Assembly (NCBI RefSeq): GCF_002899895.1
Contig: NZ_PPEI02000010.1
Location: 1-54,037 of the forward strand
DNA length: 54,037 nucleotides
Reading direction: 5' to 3'
Origin: Chryseobacterium oncorhynchi
Lineage (GTDB): Bacteria; Bacteroidota; Bacteroidia; Flavobacteriales; Weeksellaceae
How positions within the stretch are numbered: the first letter of the stretch is position 1; every line of letters begins with the position of its first letter. The position numbers were made by a program, and so were the translations under genes. Below the pieces are notes generated by a model that was not told where the DNA came from, ran no database searches, and saw only the letters and a list, made by a program, of their open reading frames with translations. Shown here piece by piece: positions 42,952-52,094 of this stretch.

Positions 42952-44046
42952 ATGAAAAAAGTACTGTTTATAGATCGGGATGGAACGTTAATTATCGAGC
43001 CACCCACAGATTTTCAGGTAGATTCACTGGAAAAACTTGAATTTTATCCAGGTGTTTTTCAAAATCTGTCCAAAATAGCCAATGAGTTAGATTATGAGCT
43101 GGTAATGGTAACCAATCAAGATGGTTTAGGCACTGAAAGCTTTCCTCTGGAAGACTTTATAAAACCGCAGGAAAAGGTGCTCAAAACGCTTGAAAATGAA
43201 GGAATAATTTTTAGTGATATTTTAATAGATAAAAGCTTTGAACATGAAGGGTTACCTACCAGAAAACCTGGAACTGCAATGCTTGGGAAATACATCTATG
43301 GAAATTACGATCTTGAAAATTCCTATGTAATTGGTGATCGAGTTACGGACATTCAATTAGCTAAAAACTTGGGATCTAAGGCTATTTTTCTAAACCAAAG
43401 CTTTAATGATGAAGTAAGCCTTGTTACAACAGATTGGAATGAGATTTATCGCTTCTTAAAAGGTGGAATGAGAAAAGCCAGAGTATTCAGAAAAACCAAT
43501 GAAACAGAAATAGATGTTGAAGTTACTATTGATGGAAACGGTAATTCTGAAATTTCAACAGGGCTTCATTTCTTTGATCACATGCTGGAACAGATCGCCA
43601 GACACGGAAATATGAACCTTACGATCAAGGTGAATGGAGATCTTGCTGTGGATGAGCATCATACCATTGAAGACACAGGAATTGTACTGGGAGAAGCTAT
43701 TGTAAAGGCATTGGGAAAGAAAAAAGGTATTGAAAGATATGGTTTCTTACTTCCTATGGATGATTGCCTGTCGCAGGTGGCCATTGACTTTGGAGGAAGG
43801 CCGTGGCTAGTTTGGGATGCTGAATTTAAAAGAGAAAAAATAGGAGATGTTCCTACAGAAATGTTCTATCACTTTTTCAAATCGTTTACAGATTCCTCAA
43901 GGTCTAATCTGAATATCAAAGCAGAAGGAGACAATGAACACCACAAGATAGAATCTATTTTCAAGGCGTTTGCAAAGGCAATTAAAATGGCCGTCAATCA
44001 ATCAGATACCAATTATGGTTTACCCTCAACAAAAGGAAGTTTATAA
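42952..44046 (+). CDS. hisB: Bifunctional histidinol-phosphatase / imidazoleglycerol-phosphate dehydratase
   Basis: The protein has 364 residues with two fused enzymes. The N-terminal HAD phosphatase (about 1-165) has [17 protein letters not shown] with the DxDGT nucleophile, and [13 protein letters not shown]. The C-terminal IGP dehydratase (about 170-364) has the metal-binding repeats [35 protein letters not shown] and [20 protein letters not shown]. The fusion therefore covers two separate steps of the pathway. It lies two bases after hisC. Confidence 0.97.
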   Translation: MKKVLFIDRDGTLIIEPPTDFQVDSLEKLEFYPGVFQNLSKIANELDYELVMVTNQDGLGTESFPLEDFIKPQEKVLKTLENEGIIFSDILIDKSFEHEGLPTRKPGTAMLGKYIYGNYDLENSYVIGDRVTDIQLAKNLGSKAIFLNQSFNDEVSLVTTDWNEIYRFLKGGMRKARVFRKTNETEIDVEVTIDGNGNSEISTGLHFFDHMLEQIARHGNMNLTIKVNGDLAVDEHHTIEDTGIVLGEAIVKALGKKKGIERYGFLLPMDDCLSQVAIDFGGRPWLVWDAEFKREKIGDVPTEMFYHFFKSFTDSSRSNLNIKAEGDNEHHKIESIFKAFAKAIKMAVNQSDTNYGLPSTKGSL

Positions 44047-44049
44047 CAT

Positions 44050-44631
44050 ATGATTGCAATAATAAAATATAATGGTGGTAATGTAAGTTCTGTACAGAAT
44101 GCTTTAAACAGGCTTCAGGCAGAATCGATTATTACAGATGATCCCGAAGTCATCCTAAACGCAGATAAAGTTATTTTTCCCGGTGTAGGCGAAGCATCTT
44201 CCACCATGAGATTATTAAAGGAAAAAGGCCTTGATGTGCTGATTCGGAGTCTGAAACAGCCTGTTTTGGGAATTTGTCTGGGAATGCAGTTAATGTGTAA
44301 AGCTAATGAAGAAGGAAATACTGAGGGAATGGGAATTTTTGATATCGCTGTGAAAAAATTTCCACCTCAGGGTCTTGTGCCGCATATGGGCTGGAATACT
44401 GTTGTGGATCAAAACTCCTTATTGTTTTCAGGTATTGAAAAAGATGATGATGTCTATTTTGTACACAGTTACTATTGTGAACTGTCAGACTTTACCACTT
44501 CGGTTTGTGACTATATTCTGCCATTCAGTGCGTCTTTACAGAAAGATAATTTCTATGCGATGCAGTTTCACCCGGAAAAATCAGGAACCATTGGTCGTCA
44601 AATACTTAAAAACTTTATAAACTTATCATAA
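44050..44631 (+). CDS. hisH: Imidazole glycerol phosphate synthase, glutaminase subunit
   Basis: The protein has 193 residues, a class I glutamine amidotransferase. It shows the nucleophile elbow [18 protein letters not shown] (Cys around residue 77) and the His-Glu pair in [24 protein letters not shown] is typical of HisH. It feeds ammonia to HisF. It lies three bases after hisB, and its TAA overlaps the hisA ATG by one base (TAATG). Confidence 0.96.
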   Translation: MIAIIKYNGGNVSSVQNALNRLQAESIITDDPEVILNADKVIFPGVGEASSTMRLLKEKGLDVLIRSLKQPVLGICLGMQLMCKANEEGNTEGMGIFDIAVKKFPPQGLVPHMGWNTVVDQNSLLFSGIEKDDDVYFVHSYYCELSDFTTSVCDYILPFSASLQKDNFYAMQFHPEKSGTIGRQILKNFINLS

Positions 44632-45353
44632 TGAAGATTATTCCGGCTATTGATATTATTGATGGAAAATGTGTGCGTTTATCAAAAGGTGACTATAGCA
44701 CAAAGAAAATATACAATGAAAACCCCGTAGAAGTTGCCAGAGAATTTGAAGACTTTGGAATTAAATATCTGCATTTGGTTGATCTTGATGGCGCAAAATC
44801 AAAACATATTGTAAATCAAAATGTGTTGGAGGATATTGCACGTTCAACTTCACTTCACATTGATTTTGGAGGTGGATTGAAAACAGAACAGGATATAGAA
44901 ATTGCCTTCAATTCCGGTGCAAAACAGATTACCTTAGGAAGTATTGCTGTTCAGGATCCTGAGTTTTGTTATCGCGCCATCAAAAAGTACGGTCCGGAAA
45001 AAATCATCCTTGGAGCAGACTGCGATAACAGAAAAATTAAAACCTCCGGATGGCAAGAAGAAAGTAATGAAGATATTATTGATTTTATTCTTCAATATCA
45101 GGAAAAAGGAATTCAGAGCACAATATGCACTGATATTTCAAAGGATGGAATGCTGGAAGGCCCCTCAACAGGCCTGTATATTGAAATTTTATACAAAACT
45201 TCAGTTCAGTTGGTAGCCAGCGGTGGTATTTCTGGCATCATGGATGTCCATAAAATGAAAGATGTCGGCTGCTCCGGGACAATTATAGGAAAAGCTATTT
45301 ATGAGGGAAAAATAAGCCTCCAACAACTTCAAAATTTTATTGAAAATGCTTAA
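44631..45353 (+). CDS. hisA: Phosphoribosylformimino-AICAR phosphate isomerase
   Basis: The protein has 240 residues, a TIM barrel that isomerises ProFAR to PRFAR. The N-terminal strand carries the acid residue and phosphate half: [35 protein letters not shown] and the second phosphate site in [15 protein letters not shown] follow, with the catalytic Asp region [17 protein letters not shown]. It overlaps hisH by one base and hisF by eight. Confidence 0.96.
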   Translation: MKIIPAIDIIDGKCVRLSKGDYSTKKIYNENPVEVAREFEDFGIKYLHLVDLDGAKSKHIVNQNVLEDIARSTSLHIDFGGGLKTEQDIEIAFNSGAKQITLGSIAVQDPEFCYRAIKKYGPEKIILGADCDNRKIKTSGWQEESNEDIIDFILQYQEKGIQSTICTDISKDGMLEGPSTGLYIEILYKTSVQLVASGGISGIMDVHKMKDVGCSGTIIGKAIYEGKISLQQLQNFIENA

Positions 45354-46098
45354 AAAAAGAATTATTCCGTGTTTGGATATTAAAGATGGTTGTACGGTAA
45401 AGGGAATCAATTTTGAGGATCTGAAAAATGCAGGCGATCCGGTAGAGCTGGCAAAAAAATATGAACAGGAGGGAGCTGATGAACTTGTTTTTCTTGATAT
45501 TACTGCAACCCTTGAAGATCGAAAAACATTTGTAGAATTAGTAAGAGATATTGCCAAAGAGTTAAGCATTCCTTTTACAGTAGGTGGAGGAATTTCGTCT
45601 ATTGAAGATGTCAGAAAGCTTTTAGAAGCAGGGGCAGATAAGATTAGTATCAATTCTTCCGCAGTGAAAAACCCAAAGCTTATCTCTGATTTGGCAAATG
45701 AATTTGGGAGCCAGTGTATTGTAGTTGCTATTGATACAAGATGGGTTGGGGGTGTTGATCTTGTTCACATTAATGGAGGTAGAAAGGCTACAGAACTTAC
45801 TACTGTGGAATGGGCAAGACAGGCAGAAAATTTTGGGGCCGGTGAAATCCTTTTAACTTCTATGGATGGTGACGGAACAAAAAATGGCTTTGATTTACGG
45901 ATTACAAAACTTGTTTCAGAAAACGTAAGTATTCCTGTCATTGCTTCTGGAGGTGCAGGTGCTACAGAGGATTTTGTTGAAGTATTCAATGAAACCAAGG
46001 CTACGGGAGCATTGGCAGCCAGTATATTCCATTTTAATGAAATTGGAATTCAAGATTTAAAACAACAATTAAAAATTCAAAAAATAGAAGTACGATGA
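45346..46098 (+). CDS. hisF: Imidazole glycerol phosphate synthase, cyclase subunit
   Basis: I start at the ATG at 45346 ([15 protein letters not shown]), the usual N-terminus; the frame also offers a TTG two codons earlier. The protein has 250 residues, a TIM barrel with [16 protein letters not shown] (Asp of the active site), [50 protein letters not shown] (second catalytic Asp) and [15 protein letters not shown]. It makes IGP and AICAR from PRFAR and HisH-supplied ammonia. It overlaps hisA by eight bases and hisIE by four. Confidence 0.96.
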   Translation: MLKKRIIPCLDIKDGCTVKGINFEDLKNAGDPVELAKKYEQEGADELVFLDITATLEDRKTFVELVRDIAKELSIPFTVGGGISSIEDVRKLLEAGADKISINSSAVKNPKLISDLANEFGSQCIVVAIDTRWVGGVDLVHINGGRKATELTTVEWARQAENFGAGEILLTSMDGDGTKNGFDLRITKLVSENVSIPVIASGGAGATEDFVEVFNETKATGALAASIFHFNEIGIQDLKQQLKIQKIEVR

Positions 46099-46682
46099 AC
46101 ATTAATTTTAATAAAGATAATGGCCTTATTCCGGTAGTTATTCAGGACAACAGAACATTACAGGTTTTGATGCTGGGCTACATGAATGAGGAAGCATTTG
46201 AAAAGACAAAAAAAGAAAAAAGGGTCACTTTCTTCAGTCGCTCCAAAAACAGATTATGGACAAAAGGAGAAGAATCTGGTAATTTTCTAGAAGTGAAAAG
46301 TATAGATATAGATTGTGATCAGGATACTATATTGATTAAGGTCATTCCAACGAATGTGGTTTGCCATAAAGGAACTTTCAGTTGCTTCGGTGAAAAAGAT
46401 CCCAAGGGATTTTTATATGAATTGGAAGAAAAAATATCTCAAAGAATTGATAATAAAGTAGAAAGTTCTTATACATATTCTTTATATCAGAGAGGGATTA
46501 ATAAAATGGCTCAAAAAGTAGGAGAGGAAGCTGTAGAAGTACTGATTGAAGCTAAAGATAATAATGATATACTTTTTAAAAATGAAGCCGCAGATCTTCT
46601 ATATCATTTTCTTATTCTATTGAAAGCAAAAGACTTTTCGTTGGAAGATATAGAAAAAATTCTTCAAGAAAGAAATAAATGA
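46095..46682 (+). CDS. hisIE: Bifunctional phosphoribosyl-AMP cyclohydrolase / phosphoribosyl-ATP pyrophosphatase
   Basis: The protein has 195 residues with two fused domains. HisI (about 1-105) has [40 protein letters not shown] and the zinc/metal residues in [13 protein letters not shown] and [12 protein letters not shown]. HisE (about 110-195) has [20 protein letters not shown] and [19 protein letters not shown]. It catalyses steps two and three of the pathway. Its ATG overlaps the hisF stop (ATGA). It is the last gene before the operon terminator, so this operon holds every enzyme of the pathway. Confidence 0.96.
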   Translation: MNINFNKDNGLIPVVIQDNRTLQVLMLGYMNEEAFEKTKKEKRVTFFSRSKNRLWTKGEESGNFLEVKSIDIDCDQDTILIKVIPTNVVCHKGTFSCFGEKDPKGFLYELEEKISQRIDNKVESSYTYSLYQRGINKMAQKVGEEAVEVLIEAKDNNDILFKNEAADLLYHFLILLKAKDFSLEDIEKILQERNK

Positions 46683-46713
46683 GGCCTTTGAAAATTTCAA
46701 AGGCTTTTTTTAT
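46681..46713 (+). terminator. his operon terminator
   Basis: GCCTTTGAAA and TTTCAAAGGC form a 10-base stem around a very small loop, followed by T7. It begins at the hisIE stop codon. Confidence 0.88.
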
Positions 46714-46849
46714 GGTGAAAATAATACGTCATGTTTTGTCGCTTCATGAAAATATCTTTGTGTTTAGATAATATGGAATGATAAAATATATTCATAGGTT
46801 ATTTTTATATCAAATCCCTTTAATAAAGGTTTTAAGTCATAAAAAAAGT

Positions 46850-46857
46850 TAAATTTG
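46850..46857 (+). promoter_or_regulatory. -7 promoter box of the right cassette
   Basis: TAAATTTG matches TAnnTTTG and lies 42 bases before the ATG at 46900. No matching box is found upstream of the left cassette, whose 5' flank is unrelated. Confidence 0.5.
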
Positions 46858-46899
46858 TGGCAAAATAATAAAACTAATCGCTAACCTAAAAATACAAGA

Positions 46900-48498
46900 A
46901 TGAAAAAGATTTATCTCGGTGCATTTACCTTATGCACTGTGCTGGGTATGTCTGCTCAGGAAGTGATCTGGCAAAAAGACATCCAATCTTCTACCCAGGA
47001 CTTTCTAAGCGAGGTGACCACCACCATCGATCAGCAGTATCTTATTACAGGAAGCTCCATCCAGAGCGATAAACTCCAACAGAACAACAGGCAAAACAAT
47101 GGCTACGACTTCCATCTGGTGAAACTGAACCAACAGGGAGAACAGGTTTTTGAAAAATATTTTTCAGGAAACAACCACGATTACCTTTCAGCGACTGTAA
47201 CCACGCAGGATGGCGGATTCCTCTTGGCAGGAACCTCGTATTCAGGCAAAGGATTGGATAAAAAGGACGACTCCAAAGGCGGTTCAGATGTTTGGTTAAT
47301 CCGCATCAATGAATTTGGGGATGAGCTGTGGCAAAAAACTATGGGAAGTTCTTCGGATGAGGAAGCCAAGGCAGTGATCCAAACTACGGACCAGGGATTT
47401 ATTGTAGCAGGAAATATCCAGAACTCACCCAAGGGACATGGCTCCAAGGATGTATGGGTTGTCAAACTCGACAAAAATGGCAAGGAAATTTCCCAACTCA
47501 TTTTGGGTGGAAGAGGTCTTGACGAGGTTGAAAAAATGATTCCCACAAGAGATGGCGGCGCATTATTGGGAGTCTATTCCCGAAGTGGAATTGTCAATAA
47601 TGGTGGCAATGCCTCAAATGAAAAATCGGCTAGCGACAACCAACCCTCTACAACCTCCAAGCAAAGCGAAAACTTTGGTGAGGGTGATTACTGGATCATC
47701 AAGTTTGATAAGAACGGCAAGGTTGAATGGGAAAAGAATCTTGGTGGTAAGGGAGACGATCACATCAGAACTTTAGCATTGACTTCCAATGGCTACATTA
47801 TTGGCGGGGAATCCAGATCAGAAAGATCAGGAAACAAGACCGTAGGGATTGAAGAGGGAACAGATCTTTGGCTGGTATCCTTAAATGAACGTGGAGATGA
47901 GCAGTGGCAGAAGTCCTACACCTTTGGAAACCGTGATATTCTGATGGGTATGAGCGTGATTCATTCAGCAGATGCTAAATCCTCCAAAGGCATTCTGTTA
48001 GGAGGTTACACTCAGGCTGAGGGAAGAGTGGAAAAGAATGATGAGACATTCTGGATGCTGTACCTTGACGGAAACGGAAATGAGCAGTGGAGAAAGCACA
48101 TCAAGGGAGAATCCAGGAAAAAGGAGGAAAGACTTTCAGACTTAAGATTAAACAAAGATGGTTCCATTATTCTGGCAGGAACGAGTGCTGAGGAACTAGG
48201 AAAAGAGAACTGGAAGATTGTCAAGCTGGGTGACAAGCAGGTGAATGATTTAATTGAAAAATATGATATTAAGATCTACCCGAACCCTGTATCCGACTAT
48301 GCCTACGTAGAAATAGGTTTTGACTTCAAGGAGGCTGACATTCTACTCTATGACATGAGTGGAAGACAATTGCAAAGCCTGAAAACCAAGAACAGGGTAA
48401 CTAAGATCAATACACAGGCCCTGGTTCAGGGGGCTTATCTGGTAACGATAAAGACTGAAAATAAAAAGACGGCGAATGCTAAGTTAATAAAGAACTAA
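46900..48498 (+). CDS. T9SS type A sorting-domain protein with GG/DxW repeats (first gene of right cassette)
   Basis: The protein has 532 residues and is the paralogue of the left-cassette protein at 4885-6477. By eye the mature parts are about 92% identical, with scattered substitutions and a two-residue insertion (DAKSSKG in place of DLTKG). Signal peptides differ (MKKIYLGAFTLCTVLGMSAQ here). Repeats such as DVWLIRINEFGDELWQKT, DVWVVKLDKNGKEISQL and DYWIIKFDKNGKVEWEK alternate with GG-containing strands. The C-terminal T9SS signal is IYPNPVSDYAYVEIG, LYDMSGRQLQSL, GAYLVTIKTE. It has a recognisable promoter. A surface protein, perhaps adhesin-like or a carrier for the two following gene products. 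Confidence 0.88.
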   Translation: MKKIYLGAFTLCTVLGMSAQEVIWQKDIQSSTQDFLSEVTTTIDQQYLITGSSIQSDKLQQNNRQNNGYDFHLVKLNQQGEQVFEKYFSGNNHDYLSATVTTQDGGFLLAGTSYSGKGLDKKDDSKGGSDVWLIRINEFGDELWQKTMGSSSDEEAKAVIQTTDQGFIVAGNIQNSPKGHGSKDVWVVKLDKNGKEISQLILGGRGLDEVEKMIPTRDGGALLGVYSRSGIVNNGGNASNEKSASDNQPSTTSKQSENFGEGDYWIIKFDKNGKVEWEKNLGGKGDDHIRTLALTSNGYIIGGESRSERSGNKTVGIEEGTDLWLVSLNERGDEQWQKSYTFGNRDILMGMSVIHSADAKSSKGILLGGYTQAEGRVEKNDETFWMLYLDGNGNEQWRKHIKGESRKKEERLSDLRLNKDGSIILAGTSAEELGKENWKIVKLGDKQVNDLIEKYDIKIYPNPVSDYAYVEIGFDFKEADILLYDMSGRQLQSLKTKNRVTKINTQALVQGAYLVTIKTENKKTANAKLIKN

Positions 48499-48504
48499 AC
48501 AGAG

Positions 48505-51500
48505 ATGAAAAAATACTTAATTCTAACAAAAATAATTTTTATTACCCTTTTTTCCTATTTGAGTAGCATATTGTATGGACAGGCAAATTACACTAACTAC
48601 TATTTTCCTGAACCTCCAAAGGCTCCCTCAAGTCAGACATTTTTAAAGTATGGAGACATAAATAATAATGAATATTTAGGAAGAAATAATCCAAGCATAA
48701 ACCTTTTTAATTTAAGATCAGGAGATGTAAACTTACCAGTAAGCCTAAATTATATTTCAGGTAGTGGTATTAGAGTAATGGATGAGGCAGGACAGGTAGG
48801 ACTTGGGTGGGATATAGGTTTTCCTACAATAGTACAAAATATATACGGATATGATGATTTTGGTGATAATATACGCTATAGACTGGATTTTGCGAAATCT
48901 TCGCTCCCGTATGCAAGCACATTTTCTTTAGCCAATGGACCTACCAATTTTAATGATTCACCATCCTTTAACACGTATGGCTATTATATTGCTACTAATA
49001 ATAATGTGCCAAGAAATGGAATGTACAGCAGTCTTTCTTCTAATTTTGATGCAGTAGATATGCAGCCAGATATTTTTGTTATGAATTTATTTGGAGAAAA
49101 AGTTGAGTTTTTAATTTCGAATTTTGAAAATTACAATGCAAATAATAATGGTTCTATAATATTTACAGCATTAAATAAAAAAGGGTACAAATTTGAAAAA
49201 ACAAGTTTAGGTTTTACAATTAAAGATCCAAAAGGTTTTACTTATAAATTTAATAATGTTGAAGATATTATTAATAGTTCAAAAACCGTTGGAAGAAATT
49301 TTCATATAAGTGAAATTATTGATACAAATAATAAAAAAATATTATTTCAATATATAAGTACTTCATTAGTTTCAAATTTAGGAGGAACCACTTGGTTTTT
49401 AAATTATACAACAAATTATAGTAATAATAATTGCAAGCAGGGATCATCAAATTATTTGGATTTTTACAATACCAATGATCCTGCACCAGTTCCCAATCCA
49501 AATCGATTCGGAGGGTTAAATGATTTTGTAGTTAACTCATCAGGAAGTGATTCACAACAAAAGTACTTATTCCCATCAAGTATAATAAGTGACAATGGTA
49601 AATTAATTTTTAGTTATTCTGACAGAGTTGATTTTAATACTAAAAAATTAGACAAAATAACATTATCAACCAATAATGATGTAACTGTAAGCGAATACAA
49701 ATTCCAGTATGATTATTTTTCGTCTCAAGTAGTTGATATGTCCAACCTGATGAACAATTCCTTTAACTCAGAACGAAATAAAAGGCTTAAACTTAATTCT
49801 ATACAAAAAAACAATGATGAGAAATATACCTTTTATTATAATGAAACATTGCTGCCACCTAAAATATCTTATGCTGTAGATTATTGGGGATACTCTAATG
49901 GAGGCTTTACTAATAAAACTATTCACCTTAATCCAACTGATTTCAATTATAGTATTAATATACCTGTTACGGAAATAAATAATAACAAAAAGATTCCTGA
50001 TATAAACTACACCCAAAGTGGAATGTTAGAAAAAATAGAATACCCTACAAAAGGTTCATCTGTTTTTATTTATGAACTTAATGAAGCTTCTAATCTATTC
50101 TATCTTTATAATAAATACAAGTACAATAAAGGGAATGGATTAAGATTAAAGGAACAAAGAAATTATGATATCAACAATCAACTTTTGACAACTACTGCAT
50201 TTGAATATCAAAATGGGCTAACACCGAATCCTATTAATATGATAAGAGAAGATAATGGAGAAGCTTTTTTTGAAATAGGTGATTGTGTAGGGAGACCTGT
50301 AGTAAAAACTAGACAAGGATCTTTTGTTTCTATGCAATCAAGCTCAATATCGAGTACCTTTAGTCTTTCATCAGGAAATAATGTAGGCTACTCTAAAGTG
50401 ATAAAAAAAGAAATAGATTCAGCAGGAAACACTAAAGGTAAAACAGAGACATTGTATTCCAATAATGAAGATATTCATTTTGGTATAGCCGCTTATAACA
50501 GACCTATATTTTTACCATCGGTAAAAGGTAATAAAATAGAGAATGGAAGTATATTACAAAATAATTATTTTAATAGCAATTCTTTAAAGTTAAAAAAAGA
50601 AAAGTATCATTATCTGATACAAAACTCTCCATTCAGTTATGGTGTTACTATGGTACACCCAATGTTTTATGTATATGCTTTAAATACATTTGAGACAGGT
50701 AGTGATCCCTCATTTGTACAACACTATAAATCAGCTGTAGGATATTATCCCATATATTCAACTGAAACAATATTAAAGAATAAAGAAACTATAGATTATT
50801 TCGGAGGAGATTCTTTAGTGATAAAAACAAATTTTGATTATAATTCTAATAATCAGATTAAATCCAAGTCAACCCAGTTTGCAGATGGAAAAAGTAACAT
50901 AGAAAATATTAAATATTCTACTGAAAAAAATAATATAAAGTTACTTAATGCAAATATTTTAAATATTCCACTTGAGACAGAAGTTATAGGAAATGTAATT
51001 AATGGATCTCCAAAAAGGAAGTCATTAATAGAAACTAAATATGATAATCCTAATCATTTGAATCCTACTTCTATTTTATCGTACGATATATCAAATAATG
51101 TTCCCACTACAGAAGTAACCTATGATATCTATGATAATGGAAATGTATTGCAATACACAACTAAAAACAATATTCCAATTACAGTTATTTGGGGGTATAA
51201 TAAAACACAGATTATTGCAAAAATTGAAGGGGGAAGTTATTCACAAGTAATGCAAGCTTTTGGCTTAGATCCTAGCAGCAGTAATTCTTACTTACAATTA
51301 GACATTGTAAAGAAATCTGATTTGGATATTGATGACTTGACAGAAAATGATTTGCTTTCTAAGCTAAATGACTTTAGAACTAAGACAGAATTCAAAGATT
51401 TTCAAATTACCACATATACCTATGATCCTTTAATCGGAGCTAAAACAATTACCTCAGCTTCTGGATTTAAAGAATACTATAAATATGACTCATTTAATAG

Positions 51501-52089
51501 ACTTGAAAGAGTATTAGATTCTGAGAATAAGATTATAAAAGAATATAAATATAACTATGCTCCAAAGAAGTTTTATAATTCTATCAAAAGCCAACCTTTT
51601 ATAAGAAACAACTGCGGTTCTTATGCAATAGGAAGTAGTTATATTTATACGGTACCAGCAAATACTTACTCCTCTTTCATAAGCCAACCTGATGCAGATC
51701 AACAAGCACAGAATGAAATCAATTCGAATGGACAGAATATAGCTAATTTAAATGGGACATGCACAGCTTTAAATTGTAATGTAAGTGTGTTTATTTCTGG
51801 TGGTGGTGGTATATCATTAGCAAATACAACAAACTATAGAATTCAAATGGGCTTTTCTTCAGGCGTTGGAAAGCCTTGGACGACTAGTGGAGTTATTGTT
51901 GGGAAAATAAACGGTTCCTGTCTTCCTCAGACTGAAAAAAGTTTAAGTACATATAGTAATGGATTTCTTTGGAGCATATTCATTCGAACCAATGGAGAAT
52001 TGTTAGTGAAAAAAGTTGAGGGCTTAGGTGTAACTGGTGTACCAGATAATACTTCCTATAATTTAGATTTTACCTTTCCGATAAATTAA
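48505..52089 (+). CDS. Large secreted YD-type protein with C-terminal DUF5977-like domain (middle gene of right cassette)
   Basis: The protein has 1194 residues and a signal peptide (residues about 1-26, ending SSILYGQ). The long AT-rich, Asn/Tyr-rich body is homologous to but strongly diverged from the 982-residue left protein. Opening motifs PSINLFNLRSGDVNLPVSLN and VGLGWDIGFPTI are common at the start of Bacteroidota RHS-like proteins. The YD-type block [16 protein letters not shown] and YKYDSFNRLERVLDSE aligns with the left protein's end. After it comes an extra region of about 150 residues. It starts with FIRNNCGSYAIGSSYIYTVP, ANTYSSFISQPDADQQAQNE and GQNIANLNGTC, the DUF5977 pattern, and ends in a beta-rich tail. 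That region is absent on the left. It lies six bases after the T9SS gene. Confidence 0.8.
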   Translation: MKKYLILTKIIFITLFSYLSSILYGQANYTNYYFPEPPKAPSSQTFLKYGDINNNEYLGRNNPSINLFNLRSGDVNLPVSLNYISGSGIRVMDEAGQVGLGWDIGFPTIVQNIYGYDDFGDNIRYRLDFAKSSLPYASTFSLANGPTNFNDSPSFNTYGYYIATNNNVPRNGMYSSLSSNFDAVDMQPDIFVMNLFGEKVEFLISNFENYNANNNGSIIFTALNKKGYKFEKTSLGFTIKDPKGFTYKFNNVEDIINSSKTVGRNFHISEIIDTNNKKILFQYISTSLVSNLGGTTWFLNYTTNYSNNNCKQGSSNYLDFYNTNDPAPVPNPNRFGGLNDFVVNSSGSDSQQKYLFPSSIISDNGKLIFSYSDRVDFNTKKLDKITLSTNNDVTVSEYKFQYDYFSSQVVDMSNLMNNSFNSERNKRLKLNSIQKNNDEKYTFYYNETLLPPKISYAVDYWGYSNGGFTNKTIHLNPTDFNYSINIPVTEINNNKKIPDINYTQSGMLEKIEYPTKGSSVFIYELNEASNLFYLYNKYKYNKGNGLRLKEQRNYDINNQLLTTTAFEYQNGLTPNPINMIREDNGEAFFEIGDCVGRPVVKTRQGSFVSMQSSSISSTFSLSSGNNVGYSKVIKKEIDSAGNTKGKTETLYSNNEDIHFGIAAYNRPIFLPSVKGNKIENGSILQNNYFNSNSLKLKKEKYHYLIQNSPFSYGVTMVHPMFYVYALNTFETGSDPSFVQHYKSAVGYYPIYSTETILKNKETIDYFGGDSLVIKTNFDYNSNNQIKSKSTQFADGKSNIENIKYSTEKNNIKLLNANILNIPLETEVIGNVINGSPKRKSLIETKYDNPNHLNPTSILSYDISNNVPTTEVTYDIYDNGNVLQYTTKNNIPITVIWGYNKTQIIAKIEGGSYSQVMQAFGLDPSSSNSYLQLDIVKKSDLDIDDLTENDLLSKLNDFRTKTEFKDFQITTYTYDPLIGAKTITSASGFKEYYKYDSFNRLERVLDSENKIIKEYKYNYAPKKFYNSIKSQPFIRNNCGSYAIGSSYIYTVPANTYSSFISQPDADQQAQNEINSNGQNIANLNGTCTALNCNVSVFISGGGGISLANTTNYRIQMGFSSGVGKPWTTSGVIVGKINGSCLPQTEKSLSTYSNGFLWSIFIRTNGELLVKKVEGLGVTGVPDNTSYNLDFTFPIN

Positions 52090-52094
52090 ACAAG

